From Pseudomonas sp. GM41(2012) (GTDB lineage Bacteria; Pseudomonadota; Gammaproteobacteria; Pseudomonadales; Pseudomonadaceae), in assembly GCF_000282315.2 (NCBI RefSeq), contig NZ_AKJN02000008.1:62001-126000 (forward strand): a stretch of DNA of 64,000 nt, given 5' to 3'. Shown piece after piece: positions 42,931 through 52,175 of this stretch; positions within the stretch are counted from its first letter, which is position 1; each line of letters begins with the position of its first letter. The translations under genes were made by a program, and so were the position numbers. The notes under the pieces are model-generated. The model saw nothing but the letters and a program-made list of their open reading frames with translations. It was not told where the DNA came from and did not search any database.

Positions 42931-42969
42931 AAAAAAGCCCCCGCAACCTTAAGGCTGCGGGGGCTTTTT
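42931..42969. terminator. Bidirectional terminator ending the three-gene operon and acvB
   Basis: AAAAAAGCCCCCGCA and TGCGGGGGCTTTTT pair around an eleven-base loop between convergent genes. Confidence 0.92.
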
Positions 42970-42986
42970 CGTAGGCGGGACTCAGC

Positions 42987-44282
42987 TCACTCCTGAGCCG
43001 CCGTCTCCTTCGCTTGACGCTTCTCGATCACATCCACCAACCGCTGCGCCAATTTCGGGTAGTTCTCGTCGAAGTGATGACCGCCAGGCAGTTTCATCGC
43101 CTCTCCAACCGCGGTCTTGTCGGTACAGCCGCTCTCGTCGACTTCCTCTTCACCGTAGATGCACACCACTTTCTCCGGCGGCAGCTTGGCCATTTCCGGG
43201 CCGGTGGCGGCTTCTTTGCCGGCGTTGCCGAGCCAGCCTTCGACTTCAATTTCGAAGCTGCCGGTGCGGGCGAAGGCCAGCAGGATAATTGCGTCGACGC
43301 GTTGCTGCTCCGATGGCTCCAGGCGGTTGTAGATCGCCGGCAGGACGTCGGCGCCGAACGAGTAACCGGTCAGGATGAAGCGCTTGGTGCCCCATTTCTG
43401 CCGGTAATGCTGCATCAGCTCGGCGAGGTCCAGGGCGCTTTGCTCCGGGCTCTTGTGTTGCCAGTAGTAGCGCAGGGTGTCGATGCCGACGACGGGGTAG
43501 CCGATCTTCGCCATCTCGCCCGCGACGTCACGGTCAAGGTCGCGCCAGCCGCCGTCACCGGACAGGAACAGGGTCACGGTGTCCTTGGCTTGGCCGGCGG
43601 GCACTTCGACTACCGGGATCTGCAGGCCGCCAGCGGCTTTGTCACCGCCAACGAGGATCTTGCGCAGTTCGTTGTTCAGCACTTGCGGCAGGTTAATGTC
43701 GTAGTCGCTGATGCTGGTTTCGGCGTTGGGTTGGTCGCGCACGAAACCGGCGCTGGTGTCGTCCGGGTTGTCGTTCCAGGCCACCAGCCAGTGCCCGTGA
43801 GCGGCGCTTTTCGGTAGCAGGTGGGTGCAGCCTGGTTTTTCCAGGGCTAGGTCCACCGAGACGGCTTGAGCCTTGTCGTCCTTCTGCTCGGACAACCAGC
43901 GCCACGCCAGCACGGCGCCAGGGCCGATGCCGCTGACCAGGGTCGCCGGGCCTTTGAGTTCTCTCAGGGCCGATTGCAGGGCGCGACTTTGCAGCAGGCA
44001 GTCTTTGGGCAGGATCACCTGAACAATCTGCGCCGAGCCGCTGCGGCTCAGGGTCATCAACTGTTTGTTGCTGAGCTTCTGGTCTTCATTGACCGCCACC
44101 AGCACCTGGGCGCGTGGCGTGTTGCCGGGGATGACACGGGTCATCGCGGCGCCATCGGCCGGCGTCAGCTGTTCGAGGGTCGGTTCGGGTGCCGGGCGTT
44201 TCAGGTACCAGTAACCGCCACCGAGAATCAGGGCCAGCACTACCAGTGTGGCCAGTACGTACCGCAAGGAGCGTTGAATCAT
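42987..44282 (-). CDS. acvB: AcvB/VirJ-family periplasmic aminoacyl-phosphatidylglycerol hydrolase
   Basis: The 431-residue alpha/beta hydrolase is anchored or exported by an N-terminal hydrophobic segment (YVLATLVVLALILGGGYWYL). It has the FLSGDGGWRDLDRDVAGEM motif and nucleophile elbow GYSFGADVLP of AcvB/VirJ proteins. Homologues, including P. aeruginosa PA0919, deacylate the aminoacyl-phosphatidylglycerol made by MprF. It starts on the last base of the mprF stop codon (TGATG), so synthesis and removal of the modified lipid are encoded together. Confidence 0.88.
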   Translation of the reverse strand: MIQRSLRYVLATLVVLALILGGGYWYLKRPAPEPTLEQLTPADGAAMTRVIPGNTPRAQVLVAVNEDQKLSNKQLMTLSRSGSAQIVQVILPKDCLLQSRALQSALRELKGPATLVSGIGPGAVLAWRWLSEQKDDKAQAVSVDLALEKPGCTHLLPKSAAHGHWLVAWNDNPDDTSAGFVRDQPNAETSISDYDINLPQVLNNELRKILVGGDKAAGGLQIPVVEVPAGQAKDTVTLFLSGDGGWRDLDRDVAGEMAKIGYPVVGIDTLRYYWQHKSPEQSALDLAELMQHYRQKWGTKRFILTGYSFGADVLPAIYNRLEPSEQQRVDAIILLAFARTGSFEIEVEGWLGNAGKEAATGPEMAKLPPEKVVCIYGEEEVDESGCTDKTAVGEAMKLPGGHHFDENYPKLAQRLVDVIEKRQAKETAAQE

Positions 44283-46927
44283 CAGCGTTTCACCAATCCA
44301 GTCAAGCCGCCCGCAATCAGGGCAGCAGTGTCGGCCAGGGCAACCAGCGGATCGAGTCCGGCGGGCACGGCCATATAACGGGGTTCCCAGTCAGGCTGGA
44401 ATTTGTCTTTGAAACGGCGCAAACCTTGAAAGTTGTAGAGCTGCTCGCCACGGCGGAAAACCATCGAGCCCAGACGCTGGGTCAGGGGGGCGCCACGACG
44501 GGGTTGCAACCCCGACAACGGCACCATGCCCAGGCTAAAGCGCGCGTATCCATGATTTTTATAATGTTGAATCAGGCCGACCATCATGAACTCCATGGTC
44601 AGCTTGGGGGCATCCGGGTGCGCGCGCATCAGGTCGAGGCTGGCCAGGTCATGACCATAAGTCTCGAGCAGGTTGGCGAACGCCACTGGGCGCCCTTCGA
44701 AACGAATCACCGCAACGCGGAAATGTTTGAGGTAATCATCGCTGAAACGACCGAGGGAGAAGCCTTTCTCGCGCACGTTCTTGCCGGTCAGCCAGGCATC
44801 GGAAATTACCTTGAGTTCTTCCATCGGTGCTTGCCCTGGATCAAAGATCTCCAGCGACAGGCCATCGCGAGTGCCGCGGTTCCAGGTGTAGCGCAGGTCT
44901 TTCATCTCTTTGCCTTTGGCCTCGAGATCAAAGCGAAGCAGATCGACCCGGGCTTCTTCGCCGAGCTTGATCGCGGTCAGGCCGATGTCCATGTAGTACG
45001 GCAGGTTCTCGGCGCGCACTTGATAGAACACAGGGCGGGCGTGGTGGATGTCGCAGAGGTCGCGGAACTGCCAGATCATTTCCGCCCGCTGCTGGGTCGG
45101 GCCGATCGGGTCATACAAGGCCACCAGGCTGCGACCACGGCGGGCGTACATCAGGAACGCCTCGTCGTTGGGGTGAAACAGCAACGCCTTGTCACCGGTC
45201 AGGGCGAGGCCGCCATCCGGTTGTGCGGAGGCCATCAGGATCTTTACCGCGCGGTCCAGCTCATCGGCCGTTGGCAGATGAATCACCGGGCGCGCGGTGC
45301 GCAGCAGCCAGGTCAGGGACACCACCACCAGCAGCACGGCGGCGCCGAGCAGCGAGCGCAAGCCTCGCGGGGCATCGGCGTCGAGGGTGAACTGCCACCA
45401 GAGCTGATGGCTGTACGGGACGTCCTGATAGGCGAACAGCAACAGCCAGATCGACGCACCGAGTACGCACAGGCTCGCCACCAGATACAGCGGCGAGAAC
45501 GGTACCTCGGTCAGACGGCTGGGGCGATAGAACGAGCTGCGGAAAACCCCCAGCAAGCTCGCAGTCAGGGTCAGCAGGCAGGCTTCTTCCCAATCGAAAC
45601 CCTTGAGCAGAGAGAGCAGGGCAGCGACCAGCAACAAGATGGTGGTCAGCATCCAGGCGGCCGACAGTCGGCGGCGCAGCCCTTGAGCCAGCAGCAAGCA
45701 AAGCACGCCGATCAGGCTGGCACCGAAGTGCGAGGCGTCGACCAGTCGATGCGGGATCAGAAAACCGATGTGCTCCAGGCGTGTGTCGATTTCCGGGGTG
45801 GCGCCGGAGAACAGCAGCACCACGCCGGACAGAAAGACCAGTACCGCCAGAATCGGTGCGGCCAGGCCGGACGCAACCCTTAAGGACTGACGCGATTGAA
45901 ACAGGCGCTGACCTTCGTTGATCAGCAGGAACACGCAGGCCACCAGCAATGGCAGCACCACGTAGATCAGGCGATAGAGCAGCAGGGCGGCAGCGAGTGG
46001 CGCAGCGCCGAGTGTGTTGGAGAAGGCGGCCAGCAGAATCGCTTCAAACACCCCGACCCCGCCGGGAACATGGCTGAGTACACCGGCGGCCAGGGCCAGC
46101 AGGTACACCAGCAGGAATGCGCCGAAGGGCGGCGCTTCAGGCAGCAACAGATAGAGCACGGTTGCCGCGGCGGCAACGTCCAGGGCCGTGATGATCAGTT
46201 GCAGGAACGTCAGGCGTCGGCCAGGCAGGCGCAAGGTGCGGCGTCCGACCTTGACCAGCAGGTTGTCCGGGTAAGGTTGCTCTGGCAGGCGGCGGCGGTA
46301 AATCCCGATGGCCAGTACGCTGAAGAGCAGCAAAACGGCCAGGGCGATGACACCCAGCAACATCTCGGACAGACCCAGGGCGGCAGAAGCGCCAGGCAGG
46401 TTGCTGAGGGTGGCGAGGGCGGCCAGTGGGGGCAGGGCGCAGCCGAGCGAGAGGCTGGCGAACAGCGTCATGTGAGCGACTTCAGAAGCGCCCAGGCCAT
46501 GGCGTGCATATAAACGGTAACGAACCGAGCCTCCCGAGAGCATCGAAAGGCCGATGGCATTGCCGATGGCGAAGGCGGTGAACCCGCCCAGGGCCAGGAT
46601 TCGCGGCGCCAGTGCCACGCCCGCGTAGCGGCTGGCCGACCATTCGTAGCCCAGCAGGATAATGAAGCCGACCACGGTCGCGCCCAGCGCACCCAATAAT
46701 GCCGGTTTCGGAACGTCGAGAATCGAGTCGTGCAGAGCGTACAGATCGAGTTCGCTCAGCAGGTGGCGACAGGCAATCAGCGCGATAGCGAACAACAGCA
46801 AAGTGACGGCCAGGCCGATGGGCTGGCGGTATTTGCTGATTCGATCAAGCAAGCGCAGACGCTCGGCCTTGATCGGTTGTGTCGCTGTGACGGTGTCTTG
46901 TGGATCAGACGAGTTGGCGCGCATCAA
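44282..46927 (-). CDS. mprF: Phosphatidylglycerol aminoacyltransferase MprF
   Basis: MprF transfers an amino acid (alanine in P. aeruginosa, lysine in others) from aminoacyl-tRNA to phosphatidylglycerol and flips the product, lowering negative surface charge and sensitivity to cationic peptides. The 881-residue protein has about 14 membrane helices to residue 540 and then the cytosolic synthase domain (FHPNDEAFLMYARRGRSLVA; LKVISDAWLTGKNVREKGFS; FMMVGLIQHYKNHGYARFSL). acvB follows with one-base overlap. Which amino acid is used cannot be told by eye. Confidence 0.95.
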   Translation of the reverse strand: MMRANSSDPQDTVTATQPIKAERLRLLDRISKYRQPIGLAVTLLLFAIALIACRHLLSELDLYALHDSILDVPKPALLGALGATVVGFIILLGYEWSASRYAGVALAPRILALGGFTAFAIGNAIGLSMLSGGSVRYRLYARHGLGASEVAHMTLFASLSLGCALPPLAALATLSNLPGASAALGLSEMLLGVIALAVLLLFSVLAIGIYRRRLPEQPYPDNLLVKVGRRTLRLPGRRLTFLQLIITALDVAAAATVLYLLLPEAPPFGAFLLVYLLALAAGVLSHVPGGVGVFEAILLAAFSNTLGAAPLAAALLLYRLIYVVLPLLVACVFLLINEGQRLFQSRQSLRVASGLAAPILAVLVFLSGVVLLFSGATPEIDTRLEHIGFLIPHRLVDASHFGASLIGVLCLLLAQGLRRRLSAAWMLTTILLLVAALLSLLKGFDWEEACLLTLTASLLGVFRSSFYRPSRLTEVPFSPLYLVASLCVLGASIWLLLFAYQDVPYSHQLWWQFTLDADAPRGLRSLLGAAVLLVVVSLTWLLRTARPVIHLPTADELDRAVKILMASAQPDGGLALTGDKALLFHPNDEAFLMYARRGRSLVALYDPIGPTQQRAEMIWQFRDLCDIHHARPVFYQVRAENLPYYMDIGLTAIKLGEEARVDLLRFDLEAKGKEMKDLRYTWNRGTRDGLSLEIFDPGQAPMEELKVISDAWLTGKNVREKGFSLGRFSDDYLKHFRVAVIRFEGRPVAFANLLETYGHDLASLDLMRAHPDAPKLTMEFMMVGLIQHYKNHGYARFSLGMVPLSGLQPRRGAPLTQRLGSMVFRRGEQLYNFQGLRRFKDKFQPDWEPRYMAVPAGLDPLVALADTAALIAGGLTGLVKR

Positions 46928-47164
46928 TCACCTCTTGGATTGTGCGCGACAGGATGGGGGTATCCAGCCAAGTTACCAATCCCTGTAGAAAAAAATAATC
47001 ACAAATATTAACGCCTCTCACCGGGTATCGGCGATGGTACGTCATCAGTCGTAGAGGGTTCTGTCTGTGGCTCAGCATAGTCTGGGCTCAGAGCATGGGT
47101 GAACCCGAACGGCTCGCTACACAGTGGCAGATCATTGTTGCGAAAGGACTTTTTCAACAGATAC

Positions 47165-47196
47165 AAAAAAGGCCACTCTTTCGAGTAGCCTTTTTT
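47165..47196 (-). terminator. Terminator of tRNA-fMet copy 1
   Basis: AAAAAAGGC(C)ACTC and GAGTAGCCTTTTTT form a stem with loop TTTC, giving a T run on the minus strand just after the tRNA 3' end. Confidence 0.85.
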
Positions 47197-47202
47197 GATG
47201 TT

Positions 47203-47279
<77 letters not shown>

Positions 47280-47292
47280 TCTGTGTGGCGGC

Positions 47293-47320
47293 ATTCTACA
47301 GGCGAACGCTGGAGTGTCAA
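47293..47320 (-). promoter_or_regulatory. Promoter of tRNA-fMet copy 1
   Basis: On the minus strand TTGACA (47320-47315) and TAGAAT (47298-47293) are 16 bases apart, followed by a GC-rich discriminator GCCGCC typical of stringently controlled stable-RNA promoters. Confidence 0.85.
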
Positions 47321-47462
47321 CCGTTAATCCCAGTATGGCTCAAATAAGTGTAAAACGACGGCGAACGGTTACAAGGGGGGCCTAAGTTTCGGAATCAGAA
47401 CGATTTCTTGTTTCTGTGCCGTAAGGCATAGAGCGCTGATTTTTTATAAAACAGGCACGCAC

Positions 47463-47494
47463 AAAAAAGGCCACTCTTTCGAGTAGCCTTTTTT
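47463..47494 (-). terminator. Terminator of tRNA-fMet copy 2
   Basis: Identical 32-base hairpin to copy 1 (GGCTACTCGAAAGAGTGGCC core plus T run on the minus strand). Confidence 0.85.
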
Positions 47495-47500
47495 GATGTT

Positions 47501-47577
<77 letters not shown>

Positions 47578-47590
47578 TCTGTGTGGCGGC

Positions 47591-47618
47591 ATTCTACAGA
47601 CGAACGCCTGAGTGTCTA
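47591..47618 (-). promoter_or_regulatory. Promoter of tRNA-fMet copy 2, altered -35
   Basis: TAGAAT and the GCCGCC discriminator are kept, but the -35 reads TAGACA instead of TTGACA at the same 16-base spacing, so this copy is probably weaker. Confidence 0.75.
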
Positions 47619-47770
47619 CCGTTAATCCTGAATAGGGTCAAATAAGCGTAAATGAGCGGCGAACGGTCATGGGGGGAGACTTAAGTTTCGGAATCAGAAC
47701 GATTTCTCAATTCTGCGCCGTCAGCCGTTTCCCGCTCTTTCTATCTTGTGTTTACAAAAGAGACGCGCAC

Positions 47771-47802
47771 AAAAAAGGCCACTCTTTCGAGTAGCCTTTT
47801 TT
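47771..47802 (-). terminator. Terminator of tRNA-fMet copy 3
   Basis: Identical hairpin plus T run to copies 1 and 2, on the minus strand. Confidence 0.85.
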
Positions 47803-47808
47803 GATATT

Positions 47809-47885
<77 letters not shown>

Positions 47886-47898
47886 TCTGTGTGTCGGC

Positions 47899-47926
47899 AT
47901 TCTACAGAGGATCGACAGGCTGTCAA
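47899..47926 (-). promoter_or_regulatory. Promoter of tRNA-fMet copy 3
   Basis: TTGACA-N16-TAGAAT on the minus strand, followed by GCCGAC. This is presumably the oldest cassette, because its upstream flank is unlike the other two. Confidence 0.85.
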
Positions 47927-48101
47927 CCTTCAGTCCAGAGAAAACCTCTTCCCGTTCAATCGCTTAGCTAGAAACCAGGGCTGAGTGATTGGCTGTAAGG
48001 CCGGTGTGGCAAGGCTTTCGGTTCTATCAGGTGCAGCTTTTCGATTAAGAAAATAAATTTATCGGCGCTTTTCCTACAAGTAGAAAAGAACATTCAGAGT
48101 A

Positions 48102-48117
48102 CTGGTGCTATATACAG
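48102..48117 (+). promoter_or_regulatory. LexA box of dinB
   Basis: CTGGTGCTATATACAG fits the CTG-N10-CAG SOS dyad and closely resembles the recA box in this window. It ends 68 bases before the dinB start. Confidence 0.85.
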
Positions 48118-48185
48118 GTGTCAGTGAGATACTGCCGATCTGACTCGCCAGTACGCCATTTCTTCACCATGAACACTGCTTTTAT

Positions 48186-49247
48186 ATGACGCAGCGAAAA
48201 ATCATCCACGTCGATTGTGATTGCTTCTACGCCGCCATCGAGATGCGTGACGACCCGCGCCTGGCCGGGAAGCCTCTGGCAGTGGGCGGTTCCGCGGATC
48301 GACGTGGAGTGATCGCCACCTGCAATTATGAGGCGCGGGCTTATGGGGTGCGCTCGGCCATGTCTTCCGGACATGCCTTGAAGCTGTGCCCGGACCTGAC
48401 CATTGTCAAGCCGCGCATGGATGCCTATAGAGAAGCCTCTAAGGAAATTCACACGATCTTTCGCGATTACACCGACTTGATCGAGCCGCTTTCCCTGGAT
48501 GAGGCCTACCTCGACGTGTCTGACAGCGCGCATTTCGGTGGCAGCGCCACGCGGATCGCCCAGGACATTCGCCGTCGTGTCTCTAATCAACTGCACATCA
48601 CTGTTTCAGCGGGCGTTGCGCCAAACAAGTTTCTGGCCAAGATCGCCAGCGACTGGAAGAAGCCCAACGGCTTGTTCGTCATTACGCCGGATCAGGTCGA
48701 GGATTTTGTCAGTGGTTTGCCGGTGAGCAAGTTGCACGGCGTTGGCAAAGTGACCGCAGACAAATTAGGCAGGCTTGGCATCGTCGATTGTTCGCATCTG
48801 CGCGAATGGGACAAGTTGGCGCTTGTGCGCGAATTCGGCAGCTTCGGCGAGCGACTCTGGAGCCTGGCTCGTGGGATCGATGACCGATTGGTGCACAACG
48901 ACAGTCGTCGGCAGTCAATCAGTGTCGAAAACACCTACGACGTGGACTTGCCGGATCTGGTGAGCTGCCTCGATAAATTACCCGAGTTACTGGAAACCCT
49001 GGCCGGCCGCATGGCGCGAATCGACAGCAGCTATCGACCGGGCAAGCCGTTCGTCAAAGTGAAATTCCATGACTTCACCCAGACCACTCTGGAGCAGGCC
49101 GGGGCAGGGCGGGATTTGGGGAGCTATCAGTTGTTGCTGACCCAGGCGTTCAATCGTGGCGGGAAGCCGGTGCGGTTACTGGGAATTGGGGTACGGCTGG
49201 AGGATTTGCGGGGCGGGTTTGAGCAGATGGAGTTGTTTGAGCGTTAG
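48186..49247 (+). CDS. dinB: DNA polymerase IV
   Basis: DinB is the Y-family translesion polymerase induced by SOS. The 353-residue protein shows the catalytic IIHVDCDCFYAAIEM and PLSLDEAYLDVS motifs, the helix-hairpin-helix region LPVSKLHGVGKVTADKLG, and ends in a beta-clamp-binding-like QMELFER. A LexA box upstream supports SOS control. Confidence 0.97.
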   Translation: MTQRKIIHVDCDCFYAAIEMRDDPRLAGKPLAVGGSADRRGVIATCNYEARAYGVRSAMSSGHALKLCPDLTIVKPRMDAYREASKEIHTIFRDYTDLIEPLSLDEAYLDVSDSAHFGGSATRIAQDIRRRVSNQLHITVSAGVAPNKFLAKIASDWKKPNGLFVITPDQVEDFVSGLPVSKLHGVGKVTADKLGRLGIVDCSHLREWDKLALVREFGSFGERLWSLARGIDDRLVHNDSRRQSISVENTYDVDLPDLVSCLDKLPELLETLAGRMARIDSSYRPGKPFVKVKFHDFTQTTLEQAGAGRDLGSYQLLLTQAFNRGGKPVRLLGIGVRLEDLRGGFEQMELFER

Positions 49248-49270
49248 TTCGGTGGTGAATGTCAGGACCT

Positions 49271-49335
49271 CTTCGCGGGCAAGCCTCGCTCCTACAAATT
49301 TATGCTTTCTGTAGGAGCGGGGCTTGCCCGCGAAG
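49271..49335. repeat. REP-like palindrome between convergent dinB and lipoprotein gene
   Basis: CTTCGCGGGCAAGC(CT)CGCTCCTACA and TGTAGGAGCGGGGCTTGCCC...GAAG pair around a 13-base loop; it may act as a shared terminator. Confidence 0.85.
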
Positions 49336-49344
49336 CTTTTGCTT

Positions 49345-50298
49345 TTAATTCGGTCCCGGATCCGCGACCAGTCGCCCAGCATCCTTGGTCAATGACTTGA
49401 GGAATTCGGTCTGCAGCTCGGGGTCGTTGCGCGTCAGTTCGATCAAACTCTGTTCCAGTTCGGTCGCTTCTTCTTCCAGCCCCAGTTCCGACAAACGTTT
49501 GACCCGGTGTACCCACTGGCTCACTTCGTCGTCTTCGAGGTCGTCGTAAATCAGCCCGTGAGCTTCGAGCAGCTTGCTGCGCAAGGAGCTACTGACCGCC
49601 AGAGACGAATTGGTGTGCACCTCGTCCTGAGCATCCTGGACACTGATCAGCAGCCGGCTCAGATGATTGATGTCGTGTTCGGCGAACGGGCTGTCCAGCA
49701 GGTTCACGCGCAATACACCGTTTTTGTCGGTGCTCATCTCGAACGTTTCCTTGCCGGCCTTGACCTCAACCGGACGCTCGCTCCATGGCAGGCTTGAGTA
49801 TTCGGTGCGCTTGTCGAGCTGGACCTCGTCGATTCCCGCCAGGTTCTGTTGCGCGCGACCATGAGACTGCACGTTCATGAACGGGTTGAGCCCGGCGAAA
49901 CCGTAGCTCAACCAGTCTTTCGTCACGCTGTCCGGCAGGTTGCCGAGGGCGAACACGTTGACCACGTTCGCACCGACACCGGCCACCACGGCCACCGCAC
50001 CCAGCGGGATCTCGTAAGCCTCCCGCCAGGGTTGGTAGGGCGTGTAGCGGTCGTAGTGGCGTGTGACTTCGAATTCGGTGACTTCGAAAGTCTTCTGCTC
50101 GTGGATCTTCACCCGACGTTGCGGCAGCTCAAGCACCTTTGGCTCGCCGACATCAATCTGCAGGCTGTGATCGAGCAATTTACGCTCGACACGTTCCTCG
50201 TGCTCGCTACGTTGTGACATGTGATTGGCACAGCCGCTGACCAGCAGGGTGCCGCACAGGGCGGCACCACCGAGGCCTAAGGTGTTTCGCTTGAACAT
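49345..50298 (-). CDS. Predicted lipoprotein, unknown function
   Basis: The 317-residue protein has a lipoprotein signal peptide with lipobox LLVSGCANH. The mature part is hydrophilic except for one glycine/alanine/valine-rich segment (IPLGAVAVVAGVGANVVNVF), and ends in a glutamate-rich helical region (ELGLEEEATELEQSLIELTR). I do not recognise a named domain. It sits directly downstream of proS on the same strand, 17 bases away, so they are probably co-transcribed. Confidence 0.75.
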   Translation of the reverse strand: MFKRNTLGLGGAALCGTLLVSGCANHMSQRSEHEERVERKLLDHSLQIDVGEPKVLELPQRRVKIHEQKTFEVTEFEVTRHYDRYTPYQPWREAYEIPLGAVAVVAGVGANVVNVFALGNLPDSVTKDWLSYGFAGLNPFMNVQSHGRAQQNLAGIDEVQLDKRTEYSSLPWSERPVEVKAGKETFEMSTDKNGVLRVNLLDSPFAEHDINHLSRLLISVQDAQDEVHTNSSLAVSSSLRSKLLEAHGLIYDDLEDDEVSQWVHRVKRLSELGLEEEATELEQSLIELTRNDPELQTEFLKSLTKDAGRLVADPGPN

Positions 50299-50315
50299 GA
50301 CTTCTCTATCTGGTG

Positions 50316-52031
50316 TCAGCGGCGGATACGGGACTGAAGGAAGGCCAGCACGTCTGCGACCGGCAGCGCTTGCGCTTCAGGCTCGGTGCGGCTCTTGTAT
50401 TCAAGATTGCCTTCGGCGAGGCCGCGGTCACTGACCACGATCCGGTGAGGAATGCCGATCAGCTCCATGTCCGCGAACTTGATGCCCGGGCTGGTTTTCT
50501 TGTCGCGGTCGTCCAGCAGTACTTCGAAGCCGGCGGCAGTCAATTCTGCATACAGCTTGTCGGTGGCTTCGCGAACCTGTTCGGTTTCGTAGCGCAGCGG
50601 TACCAGAGCGATCTGGAACGGGGCCAGCGTGTCGCTCCAGATGATCCCGTTGGCGTCGTTGTTCTGCTCGATGGCTGCAGCCACCACGCGGGACACGCCA
50701 ATACCGTAGCAACCCATTTCCAGGGTGACAGGCTTGCCATTCTCGCCCAGCACTTCGCACTTCATCGCTTTGCTGTACTTGTTGCCCAGCTGGAAGATGT
50801 GCCCGACTTCGATGCCGCGCTTGATTTCCAGGGTGCCCTTGCCATCCGGGCTCGGGTCGCCGGCGACCACATTGCGCAGGTCGGCAACGGTCGGAACCGG
50901 CAGATCACGCTCCCAGTTCACGCCGAAGTAGTGTTTGTCATCGATGTTGGCACCGATGCCGAAGTCGCTCATCAATTCGACGGAACGGTCGATGATGATT
51001 GGCAGCGGCAGGTTCAGCGGGCCCAGGGAACCGGCGCCGGCGCCAATGGCGTCGCGCAGTTCGGCTTCGGAGGCCATGACCAGCGGGCTGGCAACGCCTG
51101 GCTGGTTGCCGGCCTTGATTTCGTTCAGCTCGTGGTCGCCACGGATGATCAGGGCAATCAGCTTGCCTTTCTCTTCAGCGTGAACCACCAGGGTCTTGAT
51201 GGTCTTTTCAATCGGCAGGTTGAAGCCTTCGACCAGTTGCGCGATGGTCTTGGCGTTCGGTGTGTCGACCAGGCGCAGCTCTTCGGCAGGTGCAGCGCGG
51301 GAGGTCTCGCGTGGCACGGCTTCGGCTTTCTCGATGTTCGCCGCGTAGTCGGAGCCGTTGCTGAAGACGATATCGTCTTCGCCGGATTCGGCCAGCACGT
51401 GGAACTCGTGGGAGCCAGCACCACCGATCGAGCCGTTATCGGCTTCAACCGGGCGGAATTTCAGGCCCAGACGGGTGAACACGTTGCAATACGCCTGGTG
51501 CATACGGTCGTAGGTGACCTGCAGCGATGGCTGGTCAGCGTGGAAGGAATAGGCGTCCTTCATGATGAATTCGCGGCCGCGCATCAAACCGAAGCGTGGA
51601 CGGATTTCGTCACGGAATTTGGTCTGGATCTGGTACAGGTTGATCGGCAGCTGTTTGTAGCTGCTCAACTCGTTGCGCATCAGGTCGGTGATGACTTCTT
51701 CGTGAGTCGGGCCGGCGCAGAAATCGCGACCGTGGCGATCCTTGAAACGCAACAATTCAGGGCCGTATTCTTCCCAGCGACCGGATTCCTGCCACAGCTC
51801 AGCCGGTTGGGTGCTCGGCATCAACACTTCGAGAGAGCCCGCGTCGTTCATTTCTTCACGAACGACGGCTTCGACCTTGCGCATCACTCGCAAGCCCATC
51901 GGCAGCCAGGTGTACAGGCCCGAGGCGAGTTTGCGGATCATGCCGGCGCGCAGCATCAGCTGATGGCTGATCACGACCGCGTCGGAAGGCGTTTCTTTCT
52001 GTGTGGCGAGCAAAAATTGACTGGTGCGCAT
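50316..52031 (-). CDS. proS: Prolyl-tRNA synthetase
   Basis: This class II synthetase charges tRNA-Pro. The 571-residue bacterial-type protein has motif 1 to 3 segments (GLYTWLPMGLRVMRKVEAVV; FRDEIRPRFGLMRGREFIMK; GCYGIGVSRVVAAAIEQN) and the inserted YbaK-like editing domain in the middle (TIAQLVEGFNLPIEKTIKTL). Length and order are normal. Confidence 0.97.
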   Translation of the reverse strand: MRTSQFLLATQKETPSDAVVISHQLMLRAGMIRKLASGLYTWLPMGLRVMRKVEAVVREEMNDAGSLEVLMPSTQPAELWQESGRWEEYGPELLRFKDRHGRDFCAGPTHEEVITDLMRNELSSYKQLPINLYQIQTKFRDEIRPRFGLMRGREFIMKDAYSFHADQPSLQVTYDRMHQAYCNVFTRLGLKFRPVEADNGSIGGAGSHEFHVLAESGEDDIVFSNGSDYAANIEKAEAVPRETSRAAPAEELRLVDTPNAKTIAQLVEGFNLPIEKTIKTLVVHAEEKGKLIALIIRGDHELNEIKAGNQPGVASPLVMASEAELRDAIGAGAGSLGPLNLPLPIIIDRSVELMSDFGIGANIDDKHYFGVNWERDLPVPTVADLRNVVAGDPSPDGKGTLEIKRGIEVGHIFQLGNKYSKAMKCEVLGENGKPVTLEMGCYGIGVSRVVAAAIEQNNDANGIIWSDTLAPFQIALVPLRYETEQVREATDKLYAELTAAGFEVLLDDRDKKTSPGIKFADMELIGIPHRIVVSDRGLAEGNLEYKSRTEPEAQALPVADVLAFLQSRIRR

Positions 52032-52175
52032 GGTTGGCCGTTGTCGGTTGCTGATGACGAGAAATGACGGAGCATTGTACGGGCGAGATCTGCTGGCGTA
52101 CAGGCGTGCGGTCGGCGGGGTGTGGCGGGAGGGCGGGAATCCCCGCGCCCTCTGCGCTGCTTCCTGCTAAAGAAC

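Noticed and set aside
44189..45883. 564-codon plus-strand frame opposite mprF
   Set aside because: Gln/His/Arg-rich antisense shadow with no domain.
50313..52067. 584-codon plus-strand frame opposite proS
   Set aside because: Antisense shadow covering exactly proS.
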